A stretch of 64,000 nt of DNA, from positions 1-64,000 of the forward strand of contig JAURJQ010000002.1 of the NCBI GenBank assembly GCA_030832185.1. Reading direction: 5' to 3'. The notes beneath the pieces are model-generated. The model saw only the letters and a list, made by a program, of their open reading frames with translations. It was not told the DNA's origin and searched no databases. Below, piece by piece: positions 15,706 to 24,712 of this stretch. The translations under genes were made by a program, and so were the position numbers. This DNA is from Chitinophagales bacterium. Its GTDB lineage: Bacteria; Bacteroidota; Bacteroidia; Chitinophagales; JADJOU01. The stretch's first letter is position 1, and every line of letters begins with the position of its first letter.

Positions 15706-17829
15706 CTAGTTATCTTGAGGTTTATTATCTGGTCTAGGAAGTAAGACTTTACGACTCAGCTTGTACTTGCCTGTTTTCTTATCGATATCGATCAGTTTTA
15801 CCTGAATAGGATCTCCTATTTTGAGCACGCCATCCATGGTGTCTAATCGTCTCCACTCTATCTCAGATATGTGAAGAAGACCTTCTTTGCCAGGTAGTAT
15901 TTCTACAAAAGCACCGAAGTCTACTATGTTTTTCACCACGGCATCATATATTTCACCAACCTCTGGTCTAGTAGTGATTCCTTTGATTTTCTTGGTAGCA
16001 GCGGCTATATCATCGGCGTTATTCGCAAATATCTGCACATAGCCTTTATCTTCTCTCTCCTCGATCGTGATGGTCGTATTGGTTTCTGCCTGCAGACCTT
16101 GAATGATTTTACCGCCTGGGCCTATAATAGCGCCTATGAATTCCTTATCTACTACTATCTCTACTAGTCTAGGAGTATGCGGTTTCAATTCAGGATTGGA
16201 AACGGCAATCGTTTTATTCATTTCATTGAGTATATGGGTGCGGCCCTCTTTCGCCTGATTCAAAGCCTCCATTAATAACTCTGCGGATAAGCCATCAATT
16301 TTGATATCCATTTGACAAGCAGTAATCCCTTTATTAGTACCTGCTACTTTGAAATCCATATCACCGATATGATCTTCATCTCCTAGTATATCTGATAATA
16401 TAGCGTAGTTTCCTTTGTCATCTGTGATAAGGCCCATAGCTATACCAGACACACCACTCGTAAGCGGTACACCGGCATCCATCATCGCTAGACTACCTGC
16501 ACAAACCGAAGCCATAGATGAGCTGCCATTAGATTCTAGTATATCCGATACGATACGTATAGTATATGGGAAATTGGGATCAAGGGCTTTTTCCAAGGCT
16601 CTTTGAGCAAGGTTTCCATGGCCTACTTCTCTTCTACCTACACCTCTGTATGCATGTGCTTCGCCTGTAGAGAAGGAAGGGAAGGTGTAATGTAGTATGA
16701 ATTTCTTGCTGTCTTGGAATATAGCACCATCTATGCTCTGCTCGTCCATTTTAGTACCCAAAGTTACTGTGGTCAGTGATTGTGTCTCACCTCTAGTGAA
16801 TACTGCCGATCCATGTGGGGATGGGAGATAGTTGATTTCTGACCAGATAGATCGCACATCCTTCATACCTCTGCCATCTAGTCTCGTTTTATCATCTAGT
16901 ATGACTCTTCTTATCGCTTCTTTCTTTGTTTTGCCATAATAGAATTTAATTAAAAATTCGTTCGCTAGTTCTTCTTCTGTCAATGTAGCCTTACATTCTG
17001 TCAATATAGCATCAAATGCGGCGCTGCGCACATCTTTGCCACTTGCAGATTTCGCTACTTCTTGGATTTTAGCATACGAAAAGTCTTTGATTTTTTTGTA
17101 TAAATCTAAATCACTTTTTTCATGTGAATATTCTCTCTTCTGCGTCTTTCCTGCAGCGGCTTCTAGTTCTTTCTGTACTCGGCAGTGAACTTTAATCGTC
17201 TCATGGGCGAATAAAATAGCATCGGCCATTTCTTTTTCAGAGATTTCTTTCATTTCACCTTCTACCATCATAATATCCTTCTCGGTAGCGGCTATGATCA
17301 TATCGATGTCGCTATTGGCTAGATCTTTTTGGTCAGGATTAATGACATATTCGCCGTTGATTCTACCTACTCTTACTTCACTCACTGGACCATTGAATGG
17401 GATATCTGAAACCATGATAGCGCAGCTAGACGCTAGACAGGCTAGTGTATCTGGCATTACTTGATCATCTCCGCTGATTAAAGTTACCATGAGCATGGTA
17501 TTCGCATGATAGTCATCTGGGAATAGTGGACGACAGGCTCTGTCTATCAATCGTGATATGAGTATTTCATAATCACTCGGTCTCATTTCTCTTTTTAGAA
17601 AGCCACCTGGGAATCTTCCTGTACTGGCGAATCGTTCTCTATAATCTACTGTCAAGGGAAGAAAATCTACATTCTCTCCAGCTTTATAATCTGACACTAC
17701 AGTAGCCATAATCATGGTGTTTCCTTGTCTTACGACGACAGAGCCATGTGCTTGCTTGGCTAATTTACCTGTTTCTATGGTGATCTCTTGTCCATTTGCA
17801 TGAACTATTTTCTTATTAACTATATTCAT
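15706..17829 (-). CDS. pnp: polyribonucleotide nucleotidyltransferase (PNPase)
   Basis: Phosphorolytic 3'–5' exoribonuclease, core of the RNA degradation machinery. The 707 residues contain two RNase PH domains (the second includes RLDGRGMKDVRSIWSEI and the catalytic-region words GDEDHIGDMDFKVAG), a KH domain with IIGPGGKIIQGLQ near 585, and a C-terminal S1 domain (VGEIYDAVVKNIVDFGAFVE). Length matches the family. It lies downstream of rpsO on the same strand as in most bacteria, separated by a terminator. Confidence 0.98.
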   Translation of the reverse strand: MNIVNKKIVHANGQEITIETGKLAKQAHGSVVVRQGNTMIMATVVSDYKAGENVDFLPLTVDYRERFASTGRFPGGFLKREMRPSDYEILISRLIDRACRPLFPDDYHANTMLMVTLISGDDQVMPDTLACLASSCAIMVSDIPFNGPVSEVRVGRINGEYVINPDQKDLANSDIDMIIAATEKDIMMVEGEMKEISEKEMADAILFAHETIKVHCRVQKELEAAAGKTQKREYSHEKSDLDLYKKIKDFSYAKIQEVAKSASGKDVRSAAFDAILTECKATLTEEELANEFLIKFYYGKTKKEAIRRVILDDKTRLDGRGMKDVRSIWSEINYLPSPHGSAVFTRGETQSLTTVTLGTKMDEQSIDGAIFQDSKKFILHYTFPSFSTGEAHAYRGVGRREVGHGNLAQRALEKALDPNFPYTIRIVSDILESNGSSSMASVCAGSLAMMDAGVPLTSGVSGIAMGLITDDKGNYAILSDILGDEDHIGDMDFKVAGTNKGITACQMDIKIDGLSAELLMEALNQAKEGRTHILNEMNKTIAVSNPELKPHTPRLVEIVVDKEFIGAIIGPGGKIIQGLQAETNTTITIEEREDKGYVQIFANNADDIAAATKKIKGITTRPEVGEIYDAVVKNIVDFGAFVEILPGKEGLLHISEIEWRRLDTMDGVLKIGDPIQVKLIDIDKKTGKYKLSRKVLLPRPDNKPQDN

Positions 17830-17851
17830 CTTTTATTTCTTTATTATTTAC

Positions 17852-17884
17852 AAAAAAAGCCGACAAATGTTAACTTATCGGCTT
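17852..17884 (-). terminator. Rho-independent terminator between rpsO and pnp
   Basis: AAGCCGA (17857–17863) pairs with TCGGCTT (17878–17884). Read on the minus strand it is followed by a run of T and ends just upstream of pnp. Any readthrough would give the rpsO–pnp transcript. Confidence 0.8.
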
Positions 17885-17915
17885 ATAAATCAATTCAACA
17901 CCTGAATAGCTTGAA

Positions 17916-18185
17916 TTATCTTCTTAATTTCAATTTAGCTATAATCTCTCTGTATCTATTGATATCAGATTTAGCTATATAGTTGAGTAATTTCTTTCTT
18001 TGTCCTACCAGCTTCACGAGTGAAAGCATTGTGTTTTTGTCATTTTTCTGACCTCTAAGGTGCTCAGTCATACTAGATATACGCTCGGTAAGCATTGCTA
18101 CCTGTACTTCTGATTTTCCTGTGTTAGTTTCTGCACCACCATGCTCTAGTGCTAATTCTTTTATTCTTTCTGATGTTAAAGCCAT
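17916..18185 (-). CDS. rpsO: 30S ribosomal protein S15
   Basis: Primary 16S rRNA-binding protein of the small-subunit platform. The 89 residues include the conserved GKSEVQVAMLTERISSMTEH and the C-terminal GQRKKLLNYIAKSDINRY. Length and sequence are standard. It has its own promoter with both -33 and -7 elements and its own terminator. Confidence 0.98.
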   Translation of the reverse strand: MALTSERIKELALEHGGAETNTGKSEVQVAMLTERISSMTEHLRGQKNDKNTMLSLVKLVGQRKKLLNYIAKSDINRYREIIAKLKLRR

Positions 18186-18221
18186 ATTACTTTAAATTTT
18201 ACTTTTTCTTTTATGAGGGTG

Positions 18222-18251
18222 CAAATATAGTACTTATTTTTTGAATTTCAA
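18222..18251 (-). promoter_or_regulatory. rpsO promoter (-33 TTG, -7 TATATTTG)
   Basis: On the minus strand TTG (18249–18251) and TATATTTG (18222–18229) are separated by 19 bases, which fits the Bacteroidota promoter consensus TTG-N19-21-TAnnTTTG. The -7 box is 37 bases before the rpsO start. Confidence 0.75.
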
Positions 18252-18259
18252 TGAGTTTT

Positions 18260-19321
18260 TTAGTCCAATGCTATTTTTTGAGAATATATTGTATGGTTTA
18301 TCTTTATTTTAACTATATAAATCCCTTTTGATAGCGATGATAAATCAATGATTTCATTTGGAAAATGCCTCGTGTTTATTAGCCTAGTACCCTCTAGACT
18401 GTATATTTCAATATTGGCTATATCATAGGTATTCAATAGTTTAAATAATTTATTCTGAACGGAAGTTAATTGAGGAAGATTTTTGTTCATTTGTGATATA
18501 CTTCCTGTTGTGGGAGAATTACGAACATCTCGAATAATTTTATTTGAACTGGCAGGATTAGGCAAAGCCCCAAACTGATTGGAATACATCCAACAGGTGA
18601 CCGTGTCGCTATTTTTTAAGGTAGAAGTAATATAGGTATCTTCAAAGCCTTTAGGGCCTATATTTTTACTATTGACCTTCCATTGATATTCTGGTGTGGA
18701 GCCACCATTAGTAGGAAATGCTTTAAAGGTAAGTACCTCATTGGGATTTTTATCGTCTAAGACAGAAGGACTTATAATCCTAATCTCCACTTGAGCTAGA
18801 TCAGAAGTAGTCAATTCATCAAAGCTGTAGGTAAATTTACTGCTAGGTTTGTCGCCAGAGGTTCCATTGTCATTATTCACGGCATTGAGGTAGGCCTCTA
18901 GTGTTACGGTTCCGCTACCTTTAGCAGGAGCATTCCAGCGCGCTGAAACTTGAAATTTACCTGAAGTGCCTGATATTTTCTGCTTGTGCTCCCATATATT
19001 TCCAGATAATTGGCAATCTGCCGAAGGATTTGAAAAACTGCCCTTTCCTCCATGGCTCATCTGAAATCCAAATCGATTCAATGTGCCAGAATTGGAGCCA
19101 TAAATGGTAATAATATAAGGGGTGGCAGGAGAATATTTAACCATTTTATCTAGATTGGCCACATCTCTCAGTATGACGCTATCTATGGTAGTAGAGTTGC
19201 TAGAGCCGCTATGACAATTGTTGCAATTAAAATTGGAGCTTCCGGCTCCAGAAGAATTACTGCTATACAGTGTCCACAATAAAATAGTGGCAGCTAAGAC
19301 ATATAGGTGCTTTAGTTTCAT
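18260..19321 (-). CDS. T9SS cargo protein with CxxCH motif and reelin-like (choice-of-anchor V) domain
   Basis: Secreted protein of 353 residues. A signal peptide is followed by NCNNCHSG, a CxxCH c-heme-type motif near 33–37, then a domain of about 130 residues with FGFQMSHGGKG and a SARWNAPAKGSGTVTLEAYL stretch, the pattern of the Bacteroidota choice-of-anchor V domain. A beta-sandwich region follows, and the end is a type A T9SS sorting domain (ANIEIYSLEGTRLINTRHF, then LSSLSKGIYIVKI). Whether heme is really bound is unknown. The N-terminal domain is shared with the giant protein at 58232. It is expected at the cell surface. Confidence 0.82.
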   Translation of the reverse strand: MKLKHLYVLAATILLWTLYSSNSSGAGSSNFNCNNCHSGSSNSTTIDSVILRDVANLDKMVKYSPATPYIITIYGSNSGTLNRFGFQMSHGGKGSFSNPSADCQLSGNIWEHKQKISGTSGKFQVSARWNAPAKGSGTVTLEAYLNAVNNDNGTSGDKPSSKFTYSFDELTTSDLAQVEIRIISPSVLDDKNPNEVLTFKAFPTNGGSTPEYQWKVNSKNIGPKGFEDTYITSTLKNSDTVTCWMYSNQFGALPNPASSNKIIRDVRNSPTTGSISQMNKNLPQLTSVQNKLFKLLNTYDIANIEIYSLEGTRLINTRHFPNEIIDLSSLSKGIYIVKIKINHTIYSQKIALD

Positions 19322-19334
19322 CTTGTGATATATT

Positions 19335-19697
19335 TTAGTCTTTATCTTTCAAGAAATAGTCGATAATAGAACTGGTTAATGCAAAAATAATGCTGAATGC
19401 AAATGTGTATTTCCAATTGGTGAATTCAAATGAATCGACTAATTCATCTGCAAAATAAACAATAATGAAATTAACGACAAAAGAGAATAGGCCGAATGTC
19501 AAACAGTTTAAAGGAAAAGTAAATAATTTTAAAATAGGTTTAACGAAAGTATTCAAAATGACAAGGGCTGCGAGAAAAACGACTATAGACTTAAAATCAT
19601 TAGGATTAGTGACACTTATATATTGTCCATTATTATAAAAGACCACAAAAAGGCTCAGAACAGCTGTTAGTATTAGAAATTTAATAATAAAATTCAT
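19335..19697 (-). CDS. phage holin family 4 (YvlD-like) membrane protein
   Basis: A 120-residue protein with four hydrophobic helices (about 4–22, 32–52, 58–80 and 94–115) and the signature words LVILNTFVKPILKLFTFPLN and LTFGLFSFVVNF. This is the PF04020 family, which despite its name is mostly chromosomal and of unknown function. A divergent promoter box lies 21 bases upstream. Confidence 0.85.
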   Translation of the reverse strand: MNFIIKFLILTAVLSLFVVFYNNGQYISVTNPNDFKSIVVFLAALVILNTFVKPILKLFTFPLNCLTFGLFSFVVNFIIVYFADELVDSFEFTNWKYTFAFSIIFALTSSIIDYFLKDKD

Positions 19698-19717
19698 ATA
19701 TGGACGATTTACCAGAA

Positions 19718-19725
19718 CAAATATA
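19718..19725 (-). promoter_or_regulatory. -7 element of the holin-family gene
   Basis: Minus-strand TATATTTG, perfect TAnnTTTG, 21 bases before the start. It is arranged back to back with the plus-strand box at 19736. Confidence 0.55.
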
Positions 19726-19735
19726 GCTTTTATTT

Positions 19736-19743
19736 TATTTTTG
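19736..19743 (+). promoter_or_regulatory. -7 element of the PLP-enzyme gene
   Basis: TATTTTTG matches TAnnTTTG and lies 22 bases before the start at 19766. It probably drives the plus-strand run up to 24712. Confidence 0.55.
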
Positions 19744-19765
19744 CTTCATCATATAAAATAATGTA

Positions 19766-21010
19766 ATGATCGAAAAAAATGTGCACCCAGAGAGTTTAAT
19801 GATGACGCTGGGTTATAACCCGGAGTGGTCAGAAGGTAGTGTCAAAACACCTATTTTTCAGACTAGTACCTTTGTATTCAAATCTGCCGAGGAGGGTAAG
19901 CGGTTTTTTGAAGTCATTACTGGCAAGAAGGCCTTGGAGCCGGGTACGACTAACGGATTAGTTTACAGTCGATTTAATAATCCAAATTTAGAGATAGTAG
20001 AAGGCCGATTGGCCGTATATGAAAAAGGTGCCGAAGATGCCTGCGTATTTGAAAGTGGTATGGCGGCTATCTCCACGGTGATGTTAGAGTTTATGCGTCC
20101 GGGTGAAGTGGTTTTACATTCTAATCCACTCTATGGTGGCACAGATACTTTTTTCAAAGCTATTTTATCTCGCTATCATATCGGCTCGCATGGTTTTATG
20201 CCAGGAGATAAAGAAGCGGATATATTGAGTGCCATAGAGGCGGCAGGGATTAAAGATAAAATTTCGGTCATATTCGTAGAGACCCCGGCTAACCCAAATA
20301 ATGTGCTAATTGATATAGCCATGTGTGTATCTATAGCTAAAAAGCTATCTACACAAGATAAAAAGATTCTGGTAGTAGCTGACAATACTTATATGGGCCC
20401 AATTTGGCAGCATCCTATACCTATGGGTGCAGATATATGTGTTTACAGTGCTACCAAATACTTAGGGGGTCATAGTGATATAGTAGCAGGTGCATGCATG
20501 GGAAGTAAGGAGCATATAGCCCGTATCAAAAAAATGAGAAATAATCTGGGTGGAATGAGCGGTCCTCATACAGCTTGGTTATTGACTAGAAGTTTGGAAA
20601 CTTTGAAACTAAGAATGGACAAGCAATGTGAAAATGCGAAAGTGTTGGCTAAGTATTTGCGAAGTCATCCTAAGGTCGAAAGAGTTTATTATTTCGATCA
20701 GTTTGAAGATGTAGAGCAGGAGAGATTATATAAGGCACAGTGTTCTGAACCAGGCGCTATGATATCTTTTGATGTCAAAGGTGGTGAAGCAGAGTGCTTT
20801 AAATTCTTGAATAAACTGAAATTGATCAAGCTAGCAGTGAGCCTAGGAAGTACAGAGAGTTTGATTCAGCATCCTTATTCCATGACGCATGCAGGTGTTC
20901 CAGAGGATATTAAAGCAAAAATTAATGTCACGGATAAACTAATTCGATTTTCCGTAGGAGTAGAAAATCCGCAAGATTTGATATCAGATATACAACAAGC
21001 TTTTAACTAA
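19766..21010 (+). CDS. Cys/Met-metabolism PLP-dependent enzyme (cystathionine gamma-synthase / methionine gamma-lyase family)
   Basis: Fold-type I PLP enzyme of 414 residues. The cofactor lysine is Lys231 in SATKYLGGHSD. YSRFNNPN (68–75) gives the tyrosine and arginine that bind the cofactor phosphate from the partner subunit, ETPANP (172–177) and the pyridine-ring Asp206 (VVADNTY) are present, and SLGSTESLIQHPYSMTHAG is the substrate-side loop. It belongs with the MetB/MetC/MegL family; the exact reaction cannot be set from sequence alone. Eight bases separate it from a glycosyltransferase gene, so it is probably cotranscribed with genes of unrelated function. Confidence 0.9.
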   Translation: MIEKNVHPESLMMTLGYNPEWSEGSVKTPIFQTSTFVFKSAEEGKRFFEVITGKKALEPGTTNGLVYSRFNNPNLEIVEGRLAVYEKGAEDACVFESGMAAISTVMLEFMRPGEVVLHSNPLYGGTDTFFKAILSRYHIGSHGFMPGDKEADILSAIEAAGIKDKISVIFVETPANPNNVLIDIAMCVSIAKKLSTQDKKILVVADNTYMGPIWQHPIPMGADICVYSATKYLGGHSDIVAGACMGSKEHIARIKKMRNNLGGMSGPHTAWLLTRSLETLKLRMDKQCENAKVLAKYLRSHPKVERVYYFDQFEDVEQERLYKAQCSEPGAMISFDVKGGEAECFKFLNKLKLIKLAVSLGSTESLIQHPYSMTHAGVPEDIKAKINVTDKLIRFSVGVENPQDLISDIQQAFN

Positions 21011-21018
21011 ACAATTTA

Positions 21019-21945
21019 ATGGTGAAAATTAGTGTTGTCGTTCCTTGCTATAATGAAGAATCAGTTATTGTAGAAACGAACAGTCAGCTCAATGCAGTTT
21101 TATCTACCCATTTCCAAGAATATGAAATCCTTTATGTAAATGATGGGAGTAAAGATAAAACCAAGGAATTGCTCATTTCCTTTAAAGGCAGTTTTCCAAA
21201 TATAAAGTCCATACATTTCTCTAGAAATTTTGGTCATCAGCCGGCAGTTTCTGCAGGAATTAAGTATGCTACAGGAGACTACATTATTATCATAGATGCC
21301 GATCTTCAAGATCCTCCTGCCTTAATTCCCGACATGGTGAAGAAGGCAGAAGAAGAAAATGCGAATGTAGTATATGCTGTGCGTAAGTCCAGAATGGGAG
21401 AATCTTGGTTTAAGAAAATGACAGCCAAGTACTATTATCGATTGATTAACTCTATGTCTGAAACCCAATTGCCTCTTGATACGGGGGACTTCAGGCTTAT
21501 TGACAGAAAGGTGGCCGACGCATTTAATAATATAGAAGAGAAACAGAAGTATATTCGGGGAATTATTACTTGGATTGGTTTCAAACAAGTGCCCATAGAA
21601 TATGATAGAGAAGAGCGATTCGCAGGGGAAACGCATTATCCACTTACAAAAATGATTCAGTTTGCGATGCGCGGCCTGTTGTATTTCTCCAAAAAACCAC
21701 TAACCTTAGCTACAAATCTTGGTTTAACATTGGTCGCATTGAGTGTTTTATTTTTTATTGCTCAGTTTATAAAGTGGATATTTTATCCTGATACATTTGA
21801 AATTGGTTGGATGTCAATTTTTGGGTCAATTATTTTCTTCGGAGGCATTCAAATGCTTTCAATGGGGGTATTGGGAGCCTATATTGGCAATATCTTTGAT
21901 GAGATAAAGAATAGACCGGAATATATAATTGATGAGATAAATTAA
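21019..21945 (+). CDS. family 2 glycosyltransferase, polyprenyl-phosphate-sugar synthase-like (DPM1/GtrB)
   Basis: A 308-residue GT-A enzyme with a membrane-anchored C-terminus. The N-terminal half shows VVPCYNEE (7–14), the nucleotide-binding VNDGSKDKT, SRNFGHQ and the DXD-type IIDADLQDPP (about 91–100); the later TGDFRLIDR is typical of GtrB/DPM-like enzymes. Two membrane helices at about 235–255 and 270–292 close the protein. The family transfers a sugar from UDP- or GDP-sugar to a polyprenyl phosphate. The two next genes encode GT-C enzymes that would use such a donor. Confidence 0.92.
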   Translation: MVKISVVVPCYNEESVIVETNSQLNAVLSTHFQEYEILYVNDGSKDKTKELLISFKGSFPNIKSIHFSRNFGHQPAVSAGIKYATGDYIIIIDADLQDPPALIPDMVKKAEEENANVVYAVRKSRMGESWFKKMTAKYYYRLINSMSETQLPLDTGDFRLIDRKVADAFNNIEEKQKYIRGIITWIGFKQVPIEYDREERFAGETHYPLTKMIQFAMRGLLYFSKKPLTLATNLGLTLVALSVLFFIAQFIKWIFYPDTFEIGWMSIFGSIIFFGGIQMLSMGVLGAYIGNIFDEIKNRPEYIIDEIN

Positions 21946-21951
21946 ATCATT

Positions 21952-23361
21952 ATGAAAAGGATTTTGAGCTGGTTTGAAGAAAAGTCATTACTCCCCTGGC
22001 TCATTTTTCCATTAGTTGTCTGCCTTGTTTCTTGGATTCACTTTTATCTCACTGGCAGTTTATTGGCAGATGATAGTCCGGTTAATCCTATTTCGCTTCG
22101 GTTAGTATTGTTAACGATTATTTGCGGATCATTTTTATACTATTATATTCGATTATATTATATTTTCAATTCATCTGATAGGATAAAATTGAATTTTAAT
22201 ATTCGCAAATTAAGTTATTTCCTTTTACTCATTAGCGTTTTCACTCTACCAATATTTAGTAATGATTTTTTTTCATTGTTAGGTTATGCGGATGCATTTG
22301 TAAATGGACACAATATCTATACCAATTTTAATGCCAACAGTCAAACAGAATATGCTGCCCTTATTAATCCAATGTATCAAAAATTAAATTGTAAATATGG
22401 TCCAATAAATATGTTAGTCATGCTACCATCGGTGATATGGAATCAGCACTCTGTCATGACTAGTATATTTTTAAGCAAGGGTGTTTTGTTCCTCTTCGGG
22501 ATTTTTTATATAGAGTTTTCTTTGAAACTTTCTAATCTTATATCAGATAAGTTTAAGTTTATTCTATTGTTATCTCCTGTTTGGTTTATTCAGGGTGTAG
22601 GACAATTTCACCTGGATATTATTGGCGTTTGTTTTGTCCTTATCGGTTATTATTATTGTTATAAAAATAAGAATTGGATTGGCATTTTTTTTCTAGTACT
22701 AGCTGTATTGAGTAAAATTACTTACCTAATCTTCCTGTGTATTCCTTTTTTATTGCTACTAGAAAGGGAGAAAAAAATAAACATTCCTGTTTGGTTGCAT
22801 TATGGTTTTATTAATTTAATTTATTTGTCTCTAATTGGTTATTTGGTTTACGCCCCTTTTATAGATAAGTGGGACGATGTGCTAGCACCTATAAGGGCTA
22901 TGAATACAGAAAGACCATCTAGTACCATGGCAGATATTGGGGCTTATATGCTACTTCTTTGGAATAATGACTTTAAAGTGAATTATACTATTACGATGAC
23001 AGTGTTTAAATATTTAGGTCTACTAATTATGCTCGGCATTTCAGTGATTTATTTTAAAAATTACCCAAAGAAGTATAGTCATAGAATACTCCTCTTATCT
23101 ATTTTTATCACGTTGATTCTAGTATATTCTCACAGATTTCTACCCTGGTATTTAATGGTAGTGCCATTATTTTTATATTTAGGTGATAGAAATGATTGGT
23201 TAAAATGGTTTTTACTAATATCTTTTGTTTCTATGTATCAGGACTTCGCGATTTTCATGCAGACAGACTGGTTAGGAGGCGAGATAATGATGGTCATGGC
23301 TACTATCATTACTGTAGGGTTGTATTTTTATAATTTTACTTCGCGGATTAAATATGAATAA
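21952..23361 (+). CDS. polytopic GT-C glycosyltransferase (MptA/MptB- or GT87-like)
   Basis: Integral membrane protein of 469 residues with about twelve helices. Motifs match polyprenyl-phosphate-mannose-dependent mannosyltransferases: FSNDFFSLLGYADAF (about 100–114) puts the expected acidic residue in the first outer loop, KYGPINML follows near 148, and QFHLDIIGVCFVLIGYYY near 220 resembles the family's HND motif helix. It starts six bases after the GT2 gene and overlaps its paralogue by eight bases. Sugar and acceptor are unknown. Confidence 0.75.
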   Translation: MKRILSWFEEKSLLPWLIFPLVVCLVSWIHFYLTGSLLADDSPVNPISLRLVLLTIICGSFLYYYIRLYYIFNSSDRIKLNFNIRKLSYFLLLISVFTLPIFSNDFFSLLGYADAFVNGHNIYTNFNANSQTEYAALINPMYQKLNCKYGPINMLVMLPSVIWNQHSVMTSIFLSKGVLFLFGIFYIEFSLKLSNLISDKFKFILLLSPVWFIQGVGQFHLDIIGVCFVLIGYYYCYKNKNWIGIFFLVLAVLSKITYLIFLCIPFLLLLEREKKINIPVWLHYGFINLIYLSLIGYLVYAPFIDKWDDVLAPIRAMNTERPSSTMADIGAYMLLLWNNDFKVNYTITMTVFKYLGLLIMLGISVIYFKNYPKKYSHRILLLSIFITLILVYSHRFLPWYLMVVPLFLYLGDRNDWLKWFLLISFVSMYQDFAIFMQTDWLGGEIMMVMATIITVGLYFYNFTSRIKYE

Positions 23362-24712
23362 GGAATATAAATTTCTAATAGCGCCTATCATCTTTCTAAT
23401 TCTTTCTTGGTTAAAGTACTTGGATACATTTACTATTCAAGTAGATGACAATTTTTTTAGCAGTGCACCTAAAATAATAGGCAACTATGTTTTAAGTTTC
23501 GGAGCCTTGGTTTATAGTTTTTATTTATTTGGCAAGCACTATTTAGCCAATGATACATTTTTAAGTTTTTATAAATTAAATATTTTTTTAGCTATTATCT
23601 GTTTTTTCACTCTACCGATGTATAGCAGTGACATTTTTTCAATATTAAGTTTTGGCACTGATGATAACTTTAATTCACTGATATATTCTGCATATAAACT
23701 AGACCCAACAAATATTTATTACGAATATGTTTATAAGCTATATAGAATGGTTCCATGCGTATACGGACCATTAAATATTTGGCTTTCAAAATTATGCCAG
23801 ATTAGCACTCATTCTCCTCTTATCAATTTGTTTAGCATCAAATTTGTTTTTTTCATCTTCCACCTTGGATTCATATACATTTATAATTTTATTTCTATAC
23901 ATTTTGATTCCAAAGTTTTTGAACTGAATTCTATTCGTTGGGTACTTTTGTTTCCTCTTGTTTGGTTTCAAGGATTTATGCAGTTGCACAATGATATCTT
24001 AGCGCTTTTTTTCGCATTAGCAGGTACCCTCTTACTTTTCAAGCATAATAGATTGGTTTTGTCATTTCTATTCTTTACTCTGGCATTTAGCATTAAGTTT
24101 AACTTCATTATAATATTTGGAATTTATCTTGTCTATTGGTTTGATCAGGGACATAAAATAAAGATTGCAAATTTGCTTCTAGGTATTCTATTGAGTAGTC
24201 TCTTTTTGATTTTAATTTATATGCCATTTATTAAAGATTATAATGATGTTTTGGAACCAGTTGCCGTAATCTCAAAAATGGGAACACATGGATCTATTAA
24301 AGACATTCTAAAGCTTCTAGAATCCTCACTCAGTTTAAATTGGATAATAAAGTTTTATGATATTATTTTAGTGATTTTCATTTTCGGACTCTTCTATTTT
24401 CGATATAGAATGAAAGTTAAAACTAGTTGGCTACAAATTGTTTTAACTCTATCAGTCATTGTGATTAGCCTATATGCTCATCGATTCTTTCCTTGGTATC
24501 TGTTATTAATTATCTTCTTTTTACACTTTAAGTTTCCTCAGAGTCTGGATTGGTGGAAGTGGTTGATTTTTATTTCTGCCGCTTATTGTCTGCAGGACCT
24601 GAGTGTACAAATACCTCACAAGGATGTTTTGTTTCATTTGAATGTCGCTATAAGTACATTTCTTGGAATGATTGGTATATTTCTATTTTTTCGCCGTCGA
24701 TTTATCAGGTAG
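23354..24712 (+). CDS. polytopic GT-C glycosyltransferase, tandem paralogue of the preceding gene
   Basis: A 452-residue membrane protein with the same architecture as its upstream neighbour. MYSSDIFSILSFGTDD (about 91–106), VYGPLNIW and QLHNDILALFFALAGTLLL (about 213–231) line up with the same three motifs. Its start overlaps the upstream stop by eight bases and its 3' end overlaps the end of the convergent gene by 30 bases. Probably it adds a second sugar or acts on a related substrate. Confidence 0.72.
   Translation: MNKEYKFLIAPIIFLILSWLKYLDTFTIQVDDNFFSSAPKIIGNYVLSFGALVYSFYLFGKHYLANDTFLSFYKLNIFLAIICFFTLPMYSSDIFSILSFGTDDNFNSLIYSAYKLDPTNIYYEYVYKLYRMVPCVYGPLNIWLSKLCQISTHSPLINLFSIKFVFFIFHLGFIYIYNFISIHFDSKVFELNSIRWVLLFPLVWFQGFMQLHNDILALFFALAGTLLLFKHNRLVLSFLFFTLAFSIKFNFIIIFGIYLVYWFDQGHKIKIANLLLGILLSSLFLILIYMPFIKDYNDVLEPVAVISKMGTHGSIKDILKLLESSLSLNWIIKFYDIILVIFIFGLFYFRYRMKVKTSWLQIVLTLSVIVISLYAHRFFPWYLLLIIFFLHFKFPQSLDWWKWLIFISAAYCLQDLSVQIPHKDVLFHLNVAISTFLGMIGIFLFFRRRFIR

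Noticed and set aside
19335-19697. Holin-family gene as sign of a prophage
   Set aside because: The PF04020 family is chromosomal in most bacteria and no other phage gene is nearby.
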